Assembly (NCBI RefSeq): GCF_000296815.2
Contig: NZ_CAIT01000008.1
Span: 1 to 64,000, forward strand
DNA: 64,000 nucleotides
Direction of reading: 5' to 3'
Source of the DNA: Fibrisoma limi BUZ 3
GTDB taxonomy: Bacteria > Bacteroidota > Bacteroidia > Cytophagales > Spirosomataceae
The position numbers were made by a program, and so were the translations under genes. This document shows positions 33,572 through 43,203 of this stretch, piece after piece (within the stretch, counting starts at the first letter, position 1; every line of letters begins with the position of its first letter). The notes under the pieces were generated by a model. That model made no database searches. It saw only the letters and a list, made by a program, of their open reading frames with translations, and was not told the DNA's origin.

Positions 33572-34822
33572 ATGAGACCATTGCTTACGTTCCTGCTGGT
33601 TTGCCTGTTCGTGCGCACCCAGGCCAACTCCATCCTGATTCCGATGGACGATCAGCAATCTAATCACCTGAAAGCCTACGGCATTGCGTATTCCGTGCTG
33701 AAAGACGAGGGTGAGGTAGACTGGCTGCTCAACTACCGGGGCGGCAGTTTTATGATGAAATACTCCACGAAAGTCGAAAACGAGTGCCGCATCCGGGGCG
33801 TTTCGCTGGAGGTCATCTCCGACGCCCGGGCCAATGCCATCCAGCAGGAAATTGCGACGCCGAACCTCAACATGAGTTCGGTCAAGCTGGTCAAGGCCGC
33901 CAAAATTGTGGTGTATTCGCCGATTAAGGTGGGTCCGGCCGAGTTTGAAAACACCGATGCCGTTTTGCTGGTGCTGAAATACGCCGAGATTCCTTTCGAG
34001 GTGGTGTACGACGAAGAGATTCTGAAAGGTGAACTGGCGAAATACGACTGGCTTCACCTGCACCACGAGGACTTCACGGGGCAGTTTGGCCGGTTCACGG
34101 GCATGATGTCGGCCGAGGACATCAAGGCGCAGGAGGATATAGCCAAGAAATACGGCTACGCGAAGGTGTCGCAGATGAAACTGGCCGTTGCCAAAACGAT
34201 CAAGGCGTTCTGCGCCAGTGGCAGCTACCTCTTCGCCATGTGTTCGGGGGCCGAAAGTTTCGACGTAGCGCTGGCGGCCGAGGGGGTCGACATCGTAGAC
34301 AGCCGCTTCGACGGCGACGGGGTGGACCCCAACGCGCAATCGAAGCTGGATTTCAGCAAAACGGTGGCCTTCCACAATTTCAATCTCGAACTGGAAAACG
34401 GCTACCGGGGCATGTCCTTCTCCGACATCAACATCTCAGCCGGGCGCTCGTACTACGATCAGCCGCTGGGTCATTTCCAGTTGTTCGACTTCTCGGCCAA
34501 GTTCGACATGATTCCGGCCATGCTGGTTCAAAACCACGAGCAGATCATCCGGGAGTTTCACGGACAGACCACGGCGTTCCGCAAGAGTACCGTGAAGCCC
34601 AACGTACTGGTGATGGGCGAAAGTCAGTCGTCGCACCGCTACATCTACGGCGAAATTGGCAATGGGCAGTGGACGTTCTACGGCGGGCACGATCCCGAAG
34701 GTATCCGGGGTTTTCATCGCACCCCCACCGACCTGAACCTCCACCCCCACTCGCCCGGCTACCGGCTGATTCTTAATAACGTCCTGTTCCCATCGGCACG
34801 TAAGAAGAAACGGAAGACTTAA
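33572..34822 (+). CDS. Secreted protein of the Bacteroidetes 'asparagine synthetase B' group
   Basis: A 416-residue exported protein (signal peptide RPLLTFLLVCLFVRTQA). Its start, SILIPMDDQQSNHLKAYGIA then LLNYRGGSF, matches a family that automatic pipelines often call asparagine synthetase B, although there is no N-terminal catalytic Cys of a class II glutaminase. It has a class I amidotransferase/DJ-1-like middle: HLHHEDFTGQ and LFAMCSGAESFDVALAAEGVD, where Cys of MCSG sits at the nucleophile elbow. The function is unknown; enzymatic amide synthesis in the periplasm is unlikely. Possibly cotranscribed with the DUF4440 gene 26 bases upstream. Confidence 0.75.
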   Translation: MRPLLTFLLVCLFVRTQANSILIPMDDQQSNHLKAYGIAYSVLKDEGEVDWLLNYRGGSFMMKYSTKVENECRIRGVSLEVISDARANAIQQEIATPNLNMSSVKLVKAAKIVVYSPIKVGPAEFENTDAVLLVLKYAEIPFEVVYDEEILKGELAKYDWLHLHHEDFTGQFGRFTGMMSAEDIKAQEDIAKKYGYAKVSQMKLAVAKTIKAFCASGSYLFAMCSGAESFDVALAAEGVDIVDSRFDGDGVDPNAQSKLDFSKTVAFHNFNLELENGYRGMSFSDINISAGRSYYDQPLGHFQLFDFSAKFDMIPAMLVQNHEQIIREFHGQTTAFRKSTVKPNVLVMGESQSSHRYIYGEIGNGQWTFYGGHDPEGIRGFHRTPTDLNLHPHSPGYRLILNNVLFPSARKKKRKT

Positions 34823-34841
34823 TCAATGTCAGTGTCGCTGG

Positions 34842-35132
34842 TCAGTCTGCCTTGGACACCTCACCATTGGCATGATCGGTGGCGAAGTCGCCCTTCATCC
34901 AGCGGGGTTTTACTCTTGGGCGTAAGTCAACCAAATACTGGCCTGTCTTCGTATCGAGGATAAGCAAATCTCCTTTTTCGCTCGTAACGGCCTGGTAGCG
35001 ACGTACCTCATCGGCGGCATCGTTCCGGCGGTCGTCGGCGTTGTTGAAATTGGACAGGGACATAATGGCGAATACGCCCAGCGCCCCAATGCAGATGGAC
35101 TTTAGATCCAGGGTAATGGTGATATTTTTCAT
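34842..35132 (-). CDS. Small membrane-anchored protein of unknown function
   Basis: A 96-residue protein from ATG 35132 (the frame continues upstream, but without a better start). One hydrophobic segment (ICIGALGVFAIMSLSN, about 12-28) is followed by a polar domain with GDLLILDTKTGQYLVDLRPR. No family recognised. A small two-strand domain of this kind (LDTKTGxY) suggests a periplasmic or cytoplasmic soluble domain tethered to the membrane. Convergent with the preceding gene. Confidence 0.6.
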   Translation of the reverse strand: MKNITITLDLKSICIGALGVFAIMSLSNFNNADDRRNDAADEVRRYQAVTSEKGDLLILDTKTGQYLVDLRPRVKPRWMKGDFATDHANGEVSKAD

Positions 35133-35190
35133 AAGGTTGTGATTAGTAAGTTGACCGGAGAATGGTCGTATGAAAAGTACAAAATTGCAC

Positions 35191-35218
35191 GTAGAGACGC
35201 AATATGTTGCGTCTCTAC
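35191..35218. repeat. REP-like palindrome GTAGAGACGCAA
   Basis: GTAGAGACGCAA (35191-35202) pairs perfectly with TTGCGTCTCTAC (35207-35218), with loop TATG. This form is a typical dispersed palindrome in Cytophagales and cyanobacteria, likely mobilised by RAYT-type transposases. Only one copy occurs in this window. Confidence 0.8.
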
Positions 35219-35327
35219 TTAACAACGTAACATCATTAACATCTGCTTCAAAAACTGCGACCACATCGAGGTGGTTGATTCTGGCTTTTTGCTAAATCTC
35301 ACACTCACCGTCCGTCGATTCATTGTG

Positions 35328-36293
35328 TTAGCGTTTAAATCGCTCCTGCATGTGCCATTGAAATCCCTCCTTACTGGGATAATGTACCTCACCAAATGGC
35401 AAACGTAGTGGCTGGCCGTGGAACTGCTTGAGGTTATATGGACTCGCTACATTGTCGGCCAAGGAGGGGGAGACAACCACGCGCATCCGTTCATCGATAC
35501 CGATCATACCCCGGTCAAAGGCGGTGTGAAGCGTCGGGCAAAGCGCAATCCCGTTTGTAACCTTATCGTCGCCGGAAATACTGATGGGTATAATATGACA
35601 GGCTTCTACCAACGATGCCCCATCAACAGCAATGACTTTCATTCCGGAGATTGCACAGGTGAAATCGTAAACCTTCGGCACCAGCTTCTTGAATAAACCG
35701 CCCCGAACGTAGCGGGTTTCTTCATCATCAACGGGTGGTAAAACTGTGCTGTAGATTCCTTCTTTCTCATTCAGCAGGTACGACTCCAACTCCTGGACGT
35801 AGCTCCGACCCACATTTTTTACCTGAAGGTATGCTTGTTTTGTATCACCGAAATAGGTGTTTAATAGCGTTTGCTTTAATTGAAATCGGGCTTCGTTATT
35901 AATCAGTAGGGCGAAAAGGTCGTCAGCGAAGTAGGCGTACTCTACACTATCGCTCAACGTCTGGACGCTGCGGATATACGTAGCTATTGGAACGCCTGAT
36001 CTTCCTTTTAAAAACCAGAAGCCTTCACTCTGCAAATAGTAAAATGGTTGAGTGAAGTCGTCTGTGTGGGTCGTTTTAACCAACAACGCAAAATTCTCCT
36101 TAAACGTAGCAACCAGTTCGGGCGAGATATAGACTTGATTTTCCCTGATTACCTGTTGGTCAATCAGATCAATTATTGTCAGCAGAAAAACTGGTTTGTG
36201 AGGAGCCTTTCCATACTTTGTTCCTCCTTGTTTCAGTTTGCCGAACCGTCTCGTGTATTCGGCTAACGGATGCCTGGCAGAAGCAGCTTGCAT
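35328..36293 (-). CDS. HNH endonuclease domain protein
   Basis: A 321-residue protein. The N-terminal half (about 20-180) starts with YGKAPHKPVFLLTIIDLI, a segment that recurs in a widespread class of HNH restriction-like proteins. The C-terminal HNH domain (about 205-275) has a Cys (FTCAISG), the core EACHIIPIS and NGIALCPTLHTAFDRG, consistent with a metal-dependent nuclease. The class includes modification-dependent (type IV-like) enzymes, some with DNA phosphorothioate-binding domains. No methyltransferase neighbour is present, so an orphan or type IV role is possible. Composition is AT-richer than the adjacent genes by eye. Confidence 0.85.
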   Translation of the reverse strand: MQAASARHPLAEYTRRFGKLKQGGTKYGKAPHKPVFLLTIIDLIDQQVIRENQVYISPELVATFKENFALLVKTTHTDDFTQPFYYLQSEGFWFLKGRSGVPIATYIRSVQTLSDSVEYAYFADDLFALLINNEARFQLKQTLLNTYFGDTKQAYLQVKNVGRSYVQELESYLLNEKEGIYSTVLPPVDDEETRYVRGGLFKKLVPKVYDFTCAISGMKVIAVDGASLVEACHIIPISISGDDKVTNGIALCPTLHTAFDRGMIGIDERMRVVVSPSLADNVASPYNLKQFHGQPLRLPFGEVHYPSKEGFQWHMQERFKR

Positions 36294-36400
36294 AAGGATT
36301 CTGTCTTAACCGTAAAGATAATTCGCCTTTCGCTGCATCGACGGCTTTTTCGTTTTTCTTACTTTTATCAATTCACAACCCACGAATTGATACAACCGCT

Positions 36401-37867
36401 ATGCAGAAACACCTACTCACCCTGGCACTGTTGCTGCCATTAGCCGGCTATGCGCAGTCGGCAAAGAAATCAGCCACCCCTGCTCCGGACAAAGACAAAC
36501 AGGCGGTCATCACCAGCCTGAACAACCGCTTTGCCGAATACGCGGGTATTTCCAAGCAAATCTGGGATTTTGCCGAACTGGGCTATCAGGAAGAAAAAAG
36601 CTCGCTGCTCCTGCAGAAACAATTGACGAAAGAAGGCTTCGACGTGAAAGCGGGCGTAGCCGGCATCCCGACGGCCTTCGTCGCTACCTACGGCTCCGGC
36701 AAGCCCGTGATCGGTATCCTGGCCGAATACGACGCCCTGCCTGGTCTGGCTACCGAAGCTAAACCTGAGTTTACGCCCATTCAGGGACAGAAGGGCGGAC
36801 ACGGCTGCGGCCACAACCTGTTCGGCACGGCCTCGGTAGCCGCCGGGGTGGAAGTGAAGAATTGGCTCAAGGCCGGTCATACGGGCACGATCAAAGTGTA
36901 CGGCTGCCCGGCCGAAGAAGGCGGCTCAGGGAAGGTATATATGGTCCGCGAAGGTCTGTTCAACGACGTGGACGTGGTGCTGCACTGGCATCCGGGCTCG
37001 CAGAATGCCGCCGACGCCGGTACGTCGCTGGCCAACAAGAACGCCAAGTTCCGGTTTCGGGGCATTGCGGCCCACGCGGCTGCTTCACCCGAACGCGGCC
37101 GGTCGGCCCTCGACGGCGTGGAAGCCATGAACTTTATGGTCAACATCATGCGCGAACACATTCCGTCGGATACCCGCATCCACTACGTCATTACCAAAGG
37201 CGGAGAAGCCCCGAACGTAGTGCCGGCCTTCGCGGAGGTGTACTATTACGCCCGTCACAAAGACCGCGATATTCTGCAAAGTGTCTGGAAGCGTATCGAG
37301 AACGCAGCCGAAGGAGCCGCCAAAGGCACTGGTACCAAAGTGGAATGGGAAGTACTGGGGGGCGTGTACAACCTGCTGCCCAATGTAACACTGGCCGAGG
37401 TCATGCACAAGAACCTCCAAACGGTAGGCGGCATCACCTACACCCCCGAAGAAACGGCGTTTGCGCAGAAGATCAGCGAAACCTTCGGCGAAGGGCAGAA
37501 AGTCCCCATTACCAATGCCGCCCTTGTTAAAGATTTCCGCGATGCTTCCGAAAGTGCAACCAGTGGCGGCTCCACGGATGTCGGCGACGTAAGCTGGGCG
37601 GTGCCGACGGTGGGACTTCAGACCGCTACGTGGGTACCGGGTTCATCGGCGCATAGCTGGCAGTCGACGGCCGCCAGCGGCATGACCATTGGCCAAAAAG
37701 GGATGCTGGTGGCTGCTAAAACCCTGGCCCTGACAGCGCTGGATCTGTACAAAACCCCCACCCTCATCGAAAAAGCCCGCGCCGAATGGCAGCAGAAACG
37801 CGGGGCCAACTTTAACTACGAAGCCCTGCTCGGCGACCGAAAACCCGCCCTGGATTATAGAAAGTAA
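36401..37867 (+). CDS. M20 family amidohydrolase (AbgB-like)
   Basis: A 488-residue secreted amidohydrolase (signal peptide QKHLLTLALLLPLAGYAQS). Metal-site motifs HGCGHNLFGTASVAAG and a bulk match to the aminobenzoyl-glutamate utilisation protein B group, with dimerisation domain (about 210-330) containing FRGIAAHAAASPERGRSALD. It should cleave amide bonds (for example p-aminobenzoyl-glutamate or acyl-amino acids) in the periplasm. Complete. The next gene, aspS, lies after a repeat-rich gap. Confidence 0.9.
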   Translation: MQKHLLTLALLLPLAGYAQSAKKSATPAPDKDKQAVITSLNNRFAEYAGISKQIWDFAELGYQEEKSSLLLQKQLTKEGFDVKAGVAGIPTAFVATYGSGKPVIGILAEYDALPGLATEAKPEFTPIQGQKGGHGCGHNLFGTASVAAGVEVKNWLKAGHTGTIKVYGCPAEEGGSGKVYMVREGLFNDVDVVLHWHPGSQNAADAGTSLANKNAKFRFRGIAAHAAASPERGRSALDGVEAMNFMVNIMREHIPSDTRIHYVITKGGEAPNVVPAFAEVYYYARHKDRDILQSVWKRIENAAEGAAKGTGTKVEWEVLGGVYNLLPNVTLAEVMHKNLQTVGGITYTPEETAFAQKISETFGEGQKVPITNAALVKDFRDASESATSGGSTDVGDVSWAVPTVGLQTATWVPGSSAHSWQSTAASGMTIGQKGMLVAAKTLALTALDLYKTPTLIEKARAEWQQKRGANFNYEALLGDRKPALDYRK

Positions 37868-38073
37868 AGAGCGAAAGAGCGAAAGAGCGAAAGAGCGAAT
37901 CAATGAAGGCGCGAATAGATAAGTACTGCGCAGTAGCGACAAACTCCCTACCTTTGCAACCATACTACAGTAACTGAATGATGGAATGATTGACCGAATC
38001 GCCGGTGCGATACTTGAATTAGGATTCTACTAGCCATTCGCTCTTTCACTCATTCGCTCTTTCACTCATTAAA
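37868..38073. repeat. Low-complexity inverted repeat with GAGCGAAA units
   Basis: A tandem (GAGCGAAA)n stretch (37869-37900) is followed about 140 bases later by ATTCGCTCTTTCACTC twice (38036-38070), approximately complementary to it. Both arms use the words CATTCGCT, CTTTCAC and ACTCATT, also found at 7500-7526. Between them is a promoter motif (37949) for aspS. Confidence 0.75.
37949..37956 (+). promoter_or_regulatory. TACCTTTG promoter for aspS
   Basis: TACCTTTGC matches TAnnTTTG about 120 bases upstream of aspS, inside the arms of the low-complexity inverted repeat, so the repeat would be in the leader. Confidence 0.5.
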
Positions 38074-38075
38074 AT

Positions 38076-39866
38076 ATGCTCCGAACACACACCTGCGGGG
38101 AACTCCGCCTGTCCAACGTTGATCAACAAGTTACCCTCGCCGGCTGGGTTCAGACCATCCGCGATAAAGGGGGCGTCCTCTGGATCGACCTGCGCGACCG
38201 GTATGGACTCACCCAGCTTATTCTGGAAGAAGGCGTCACCGCGCCCGAGCTTTTCGACGTAGCCCGGTCGCTGGGCCGCGAGTACGTCGTCAACGCTACG
38301 GGCACCGTCGTCGAACGAAAATCCAAAAACCCCAATATTCCGACCGGCAACATCGAAATACGTGTGTCGGCGCTCAGCGTGCTGAACCCAGCCAAACTGC
38401 CGCCCTTCCTGATCGAAGACGATACTGACGGGGGCGACGACCTGCGGATGAAATACCGCTACCTCGACCTGCGCCGGAACGCCGTACGCCGGAACCTGGA
38501 ACTGCGCCACAAGATGGCCCAGCAGACCCGAATTTACATGGACGGCCAGGGCTTTATCGAAGTCGAAACACCGGTACTGATCAAATCAACGCCGGAAGGC
38601 GCACGGGACTTCGTCGTACCCAGTCGTATGAACCCCGGTGAGTTCTACGCCCTACCTCAGTCCCCCCAGACGTTCAAGCAGTTGCTGATGGTGTCGGGGT
38701 TTGACCGGTATTACCAGATTGTCAAATGCTTCCGCGATGAGGACCTCCGCGCCGATCGCCAGCCTGAGTTTACGCAGATCGACTGCGAAATGTCGTTCAT
38801 CGAGCAGGAAGACATTTTGCAGATGTTCGAAGGGCTGGTACGTCACCTGTTCAAAACCGTGAAAGGTATCGATCTGCCCGAGGTGCTGCGCATGACCTAC
38901 GCTGAAGCCATGAGCCTGTATGGTTCTGATAAACCTGATACGCGGTTCGGCATGAAGTTCGTCGAACTGAAAGGTACGTTCGACACGGTTGATCTGACGT
39001 CGGGTAAAAACTTTGGCGTGTTCGATTCCGCTGAACTGGTTGTGGGTATCAACGTACCGGGGGGAGCCAGCTACACCCGCAAGCAGATCGATGAGCTAAC
39101 CGACTGGGTCAAACGCCCGCAGGTGGGAGCCAAAGGCCTGATTTATGTGCGCTACAATGAGGATGGCACGCTGAAATCGTCGGTCGATAAGTTCTATTCG
39201 GAAGACGATCTGAAGCAGTGGGTAGCCCGCTTCAATGGCGAGGGCGAAACCTGCCAGCCCGGCGATTTGATCCTGGTCATTTCCGGCGAAGCGGCCAAAG
39301 CCCGGAAGCAGTTGAACGAACTGCGGCTCGAAATGGGCAGCCGCCTGGGCCTGCGCAATCCCGACGAATTTAAAGTCCTGTGGGTGCTTGATTTCCCCCT
39401 GCTCGAATACGGCGAGGAGGAACAGCGCTGGTTCGCCATGCACCACCCGTTCACGTCGCCGAAGCCCGAGGACATTCCGCTGCTGGATACCGATCCGGGC
39501 GCGGTACGGGCCAACGCCTACGACATGGTCATCAACGGCACGGAAGTTGGGGGGGGCTCCATCCGGATTTTCCAGCGCGACCTGCAAGCCCGGATGTTCG
39601 ATCTGCTGGGCTTCTCGCCGGAAGAAGCGAAAGCTCAGTTCGGCTTCCTGATGGATGCGTTCGAGTTCGGCGCACCACCCCACGGCGGCATTGCGTTCGG
39701 TTTCGACCGGCTGTGCTCCATCTTCGGCGGGGCCGACTCGATCCGCGATTTCATCGCGTTCCCGAAAAACAACTCCGGCCGCGACGTCATGATCGATTCA
39801 CCGTCGGTTATCAGCCAGGCGCAACTGGATGAACTGAAGATAAAGACGGTAGCCGAAACAAAGTAG
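38076..39866 (+). CDS. aspS: Aspartyl-tRNA synthetase
   Basis: A 596-residue class II aminoacyl-tRNA synthetase that charges tRNA-Asp (possibly also tRNA-Asn). Domain order: OB-fold anticodon binding (about 1-110), class II core with [12 protein letters not shown], motif 2 [18 protein letters not shown], the bacterial GAD insertion (about 290-420), and motif 3 AFGFDRL. The C-terminal [11 protein letters not shown] is typical. Full-length, cytoplasmic and essential. Followed by a clear terminator. Confidence 0.97.
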   Translation: MLRTHTCGELRLSNVDQQVTLAGWVQTIRDKGGVLWIDLRDRYGLTQLILEEGVTAPELFDVARSLGREYVVNATGTVVERKSKNPNIPTGNIEIRVSALSVLNPAKLPPFLIEDDTDGGDDLRMKYRYLDLRRNAVRRNLELRHKMAQQTRIYMDGQGFIEVETPVLIKSTPEGARDFVVPSRMNPGEFYALPQSPQTFKQLLMVSGFDRYYQIVKCFRDEDLRADRQPEFTQIDCEMSFIEQEDILQMFEGLVRHLFKTVKGIDLPEVLRMTYAEAMSLYGSDKPDTRFGMKFVELKGTFDTVDLTSGKNFGVFDSAELVVGINVPGGASYTRKQIDELTDWVKRPQVGAKGLIYVRYNEDGTLKSSVDKFYSEDDLKQWVARFNGEGETCQPGDLILVISGEAAKARKQLNELRLEMGSRLGLRNPDEFKVLWVLDFPLLEYGEEEQRWFAMHHPFTSPKPEDIPLLDTDPGAVRANAYDMVINGTEVGGGSIRIFQRDLQARMFDLLGFSPEEAKAQFGFLMDAFEFGAPPHGGIAFGFDRLCSIFGGADSIRDFIAFPKNNSGRDVMIDSPSVISQAQLDELKIKTVAETK

Positions 39867-39924
39867 CCGGTTATGCCGACTAAATCGGGCAATTAATCAG
39901 CCCTCAGCACGAAATTTGCTCTGT

Positions 39925-39957
39925 AAAAAAGCAGTCCCGGACGGGGGCTGCTTTTTT
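39925..39957 (+). terminator. aspS intrinsic terminator
   Basis: AAAAAAGCAGTCCCG pairs with GGGGGCTGCTTTTTT (one mismatch region in the middle) with a T-run at the end. Confidence 0.88.
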
Positions 39958-40038
39958 GTTTTCATAAGTCTTTAGTGTTTATCAATACAATTTATATACA
40001 TATTTTAATACATTATACCATTTGATCTTACTTCATTC

Positions 40039-43000
40039 ATGAAACTACGTTTACCGGTTGTGGGGTGGCTTGTGTGCTGGCTTCTTCCGCTCCCTTTATT
40101 CGCTCAACTGATCATTACCAATCCAGTGCAACGGATGGTGTTTCAACGTAACCAGGCAAACCAGGCGACTATAATTGTCACGGGCACGGCACCGCCAGCC
40201 GCAACCCTCATTGAAGCCCGGCTGGTACCGCTGGTGGTTGGTCAGGGGCAGCCGACCAATTGGGTGGCGCTCCCACGACTGGCTTCTTCCACGGCCTTCC
40301 AGGGACCACTAACCGCATCGGGCGGCTGGTACCGACTCGACGTCCGGGCCAAAAACGGGGCTACAGTCCTTGAGCAGAAGCAGGTTTTTCGGGTCGGTAT
40401 CGGCGAGGTTTTTGTGGTGGCGGGACAATCCAACGCGCTGGGTGGCTTTGAACCGGGGCTGGGAGCCGGCGACGACCGCGTTTCGTGCGTCGATTTTCGG
40501 CAGGAGCGAGCGCTGGATGAGCAGATGTTTCCGCTGTTGTTCAGTAAGATCAGCAGCGGTACCAACATTGGCCCGTCTAATCCGCCCTACATCTGGGGAC
40601 CGCTGGGCGATAAACTGGTCGCCCGGCTGAACGTACCGGTGCTGTTCCTGGGGGCGGCACAGGGTGGCACCAGCAGCACGCAGTGGCGACAATCGGCCGA
40701 GGGTATCAATGATCCCGACAATAATCAACCGATTCCGTACCGCTGCCTTGGCGTTGCGTTGCTCCACTACGTAGCCCGAACCGGTATGCGGGCCGTACTC
40801 TGGCACCAGGGCGAAAGCGACAATCTGAACGGCATCAGCACGCAGCAATACGTCGACAACATCCAGTACGTCATTACGAAAAGCCGGCAGCAGACCGGCT
40901 TCACCCGATTACCCTGGCTTGTGTCGCGGGTGAGCTATATCAACAACTCAACGAGTTCGTCCATTATTTCGGCTCAGAACCGGCTGATTGCAGAGGTGCC
41001 CGATGTCTTTGCGGGCCCATCGACCGACGACATGCTCAACGAAAACCGCCGGGCCGATGGCGTTCACTTCAGTAGCATCGGTATGGTGCGGCTGACCGAC
41101 CGCTGGAACGAAAACCTGACCGACGCGTTCTTCGCCCAGTCGCAGCCCTTCACGCCGTCTGACCCAACCTCCCTGCTGACCACGGGCTATACGCTGCCTG
41201 TCAAGCGCCGACCGGGTGAAACCATTCAAATTCCTTCCCTGCGCAACAACCCCACCGAAGCCGACAATACGTACAAGGCCCAGGTGATCCGGTCGTCGGA
41301 CGGCGCTGTGGTAAGCGAGTCGGCCCCTGGACAACAGAACCCGTTGCCCGTAACGCTACCGGCCAATCTGGCATCGGGTACTTACCAGATACGGACGCTG
41401 GGCACCAAACCGGCCTGGATTGGTCACGCGGGCGAACCGTTTACCGTGACACCGGACGCGCCCCCGACGCCAACCCAATCGACAATTGGCCGCGTCACCT
41501 ATGCCGGTACGCCCGACCCATCGATCACCCGGATCGGCTACCGGTACGAAGCGGGCAGCCACGGGTATTATATTATGGTTGAAGCTACCAGCCAGGTCGA
41601 TGTTCGGATGGAGCGTATTGACGGCGGTCCGTTTGATGACTCAGGCTGGCACCAATCTCCACCCCGATCGCAAGCACCCAATTATGCGGAGTTTGCCGAT
41701 TACAACTACGTGCGCTTCTATCCACCCGTAGCATTTGCCGTGGGTGGTGTTGAGCCGGGGCGATACCGCCTGTCGGTTCGGCGTACGGGCGATACGGGCA
41801 ACGGCTACCAGATCGAAACGTACCTGCTCGATAGTCGGCAGACAGTGTACATTGGTCAGGAAGCCATCGCCCCCGTCCCCCCCATCATCAGCCTGACGGG
41901 CCTGTCGCCGGCCACGCCCTGCCCCGGTCAGTCGTTCGCCGTTTCCTTCGATGTCAGCGAAGGGTCGATGAGTGCCGGTAATACGTTCTCCGTGCTGCTA
42001 TCCGACGCGACGGGTTCATTTGCGAATGCCACCACCATCGGCACCGGCTCCGGCAGTCCTATTACGGCTACGCTGCCGGGTGGCTTATCGGCTGGTGCCA
42101 CGTACCGTATCAAAGTGGTGGGCAGCAATCCGGCTGTTGAAAGTCCGCCCAGCGAACCGCTTACGTTCTGCTCCGTAACGGGTGGCACGGCCGATCTGTC
42201 GCTGACCATGCAACTTACTAACCGAACGCCGAGAATCGATCAACCCGTTACGTATACGATTCGGGTAGCCAATGATGGGCCGCAGGCTGCAACAGGGGTT
42301 GTAGCCCGGAGTATTCTGCCCGTCGGGCTGAGCTTCATTGATGCATCAACCCCTACCATCAGCGCAGCCGACGGCATCGTGACGGTAAACGCCGGAACCA
42401 TTGGCAACGGCACCGCCGTGACCTACTCTTTTCGGGCAAAAGCGGTGCAGTCGGGTACGTTCGCGACGGCGGCTCAGCTCACCGCCAGCAACGCTACCGA
42501 CCCCGACAGCCAGCCGAATTCCGGCACCGGCGATGGCCAGGATGATGCCGCAATGGTCTACTTCCGCACAGCCGACGCCAACGGCCCGCTGGTCGCATCA
42601 GCGAACCCCAATCAGACACCCCTTCCACCGGTTCAGGGGAACCAGCCAGCGCCCGATCCGGCAAAAGCGGATCTGAGCCTCGGTGCGTTCGTGAGCAACC
42701 AGGCTCCCCGTCCAAACGATGCTATCACCATTACGTTGCAGGTTAGCAACCGGGGCGGCCTGACCGCGTCGTCGGCTACGGTGCAGACGCTGCTGCCTTC
42801 GGGCTGGCAGCTAACCAACACCGCTGGTCTTTCGGTCAATGGGCAAACGGTGACGGGTACGCTGACGAACATCCCGCCCAACGGCTCGGCCTCCCTGTCC
42901 TTGTCGGTTCGGGTGACGGGATCGGGTACCATCAGGTCCCAGCTCCAGAGCGCTGCGCCCGCCGATCCAGATTCAACACCCGGCAACGGCTACACCACCG

Positions 43001-43041
43001 GCGAAGACGACGAAGCGGCCGTTAGCGTTCGGGTACCGTAA
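40039..43041 (+). CDS. Large secreted SGNH/sialate O-acetylesterase-like protein with DUF11 repeats
   Basis: A 1000-residue exported protein. After a signal peptide (LPVVGWLVCWLLPLPLFAQ), a putative SGNH (sialate O-acetylesterase-like) domain spans about 100-360: block I VAGQSNALGG with the Ser, LWHQGESDN, and RADGVHFS with the Asp-x-x-His pair. Beta-sandwich regions follow, then two DUF11/CARDB-like domains (about 715-830 and 880-1000; ADLSLTMQLTNRTPRIDQPVTYT begins one). The end has no recognisable sorting signal. It likely deacetylates surface or environmental glycans. A long promoter-less upstream gap follows the aspS terminator. Confidence 0.87.
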   Translation: MKLRLPVVGWLVCWLLPLPLFAQLIITNPVQRMVFQRNQANQATIIVTGTAPPAATLIEARLVPLVVGQGQPTNWVALPRLASSTAFQGPLTASGGWYRLDVRAKNGATVLEQKQVFRVGIGEVFVVAGQSNALGGFEPGLGAGDDRVSCVDFRQERALDEQMFPLLFSKISSGTNIGPSNPPYIWGPLGDKLVARLNVPVLFLGAAQGGTSSTQWRQSAEGINDPDNNQPIPYRCLGVALLHYVARTGMRAVLWHQGESDNLNGISTQQYVDNIQYVITKSRQQTGFTRLPWLVSRVSYINNSTSSSIISAQNRLIAEVPDVFAGPSTDDMLNENRRADGVHFSSIGMVRLTDRWNENLTDAFFAQSQPFTPSDPTSLLTTGYTLPVKRRPGETIQIPSLRNNPTEADNTYKAQVIRSSDGAVVSESAPGQQNPLPVTLPANLASGTYQIRTLGTKPAWIGHAGEPFTVTPDAPPTPTQSTIGRVTYAGTPDPSITRIGYRYEAGSHGYYIMVEATSQVDVRMERIDGGPFDDSGWHQSPPRSQAPNYAEFADYNYVRFYPPVAFAVGGVEPGRYRLSVRRTGDTGNGYQIETYLLDSRQTVYIGQEAIAPVPPIISLTGLSPATPCPGQSFAVSFDVSEGSMSAGNTFSVLLSDATGSFANATTIGTGSGSPITATLPGGLSAGATYRIKVVGSNPAVESPPSEPLTFCSVTGGTADLSLTMQLTNRTPRIDQPVTYTIRVANDGPQAATGVVARSILPVGLSFIDASTPTISAADGIVTVNAGTIGNGTAVTYSFRAKAVQSGTFATAAQLTASNATDPDSQPNSGTGDGQDDAAMVYFRTADANGPLVASANPNQTPLPPVQGNQPAPDPAKADLSLGAFVSNQAPRPNDAITITLQVSNRGGLTASSATVQTLLPSGWQLTNTAGLSVNGQTVTGTLTNIPPNGSASLSLSVRVTGSGTIRSQLQSAAPADPDSTPGNGYTTGEDDEAAVSVRVP

Positions 43042-43113
43042 CGGCACTGGTGATCAGTGAGCTACTTCCGGTGGTATATCGTAGGCAGCCCTATACGTTC
43101 GACGCTTACGAAA

Positions 43114-43149
43114 TTTTGGAACAATTTTAGGGTTTTGGTGCAATTTTAG
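43114..43149 (+). promoter_or_regulatory. Two 17-base direct repeats upstream of MoeB gene
   Basis: TTTTGGaaCAATTTTAG (43114-43130) and TTTTGGtgCAATTTTAG (43133-43149) are identical except for two bases and spaced exactly 19 bases apart, about two helical turns. They lie 55-90 bases before the moeB start and may form an operator for a regulator dimer or overlap a promoter. Confidence 0.5.
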
Positions 43150-43203
43150 TAGAGCCAAACCTGTTGGATTATTGCAACGACGAGTTGCTCAACGTGTGAC
43201 ACT

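Noticed and set aside
36862-37530. Alternative 222-residue frame within the M20 gene
   Set aside because: It overlaps a complete amidohydrolase in another frame and shows Arg-rich shadow composition.
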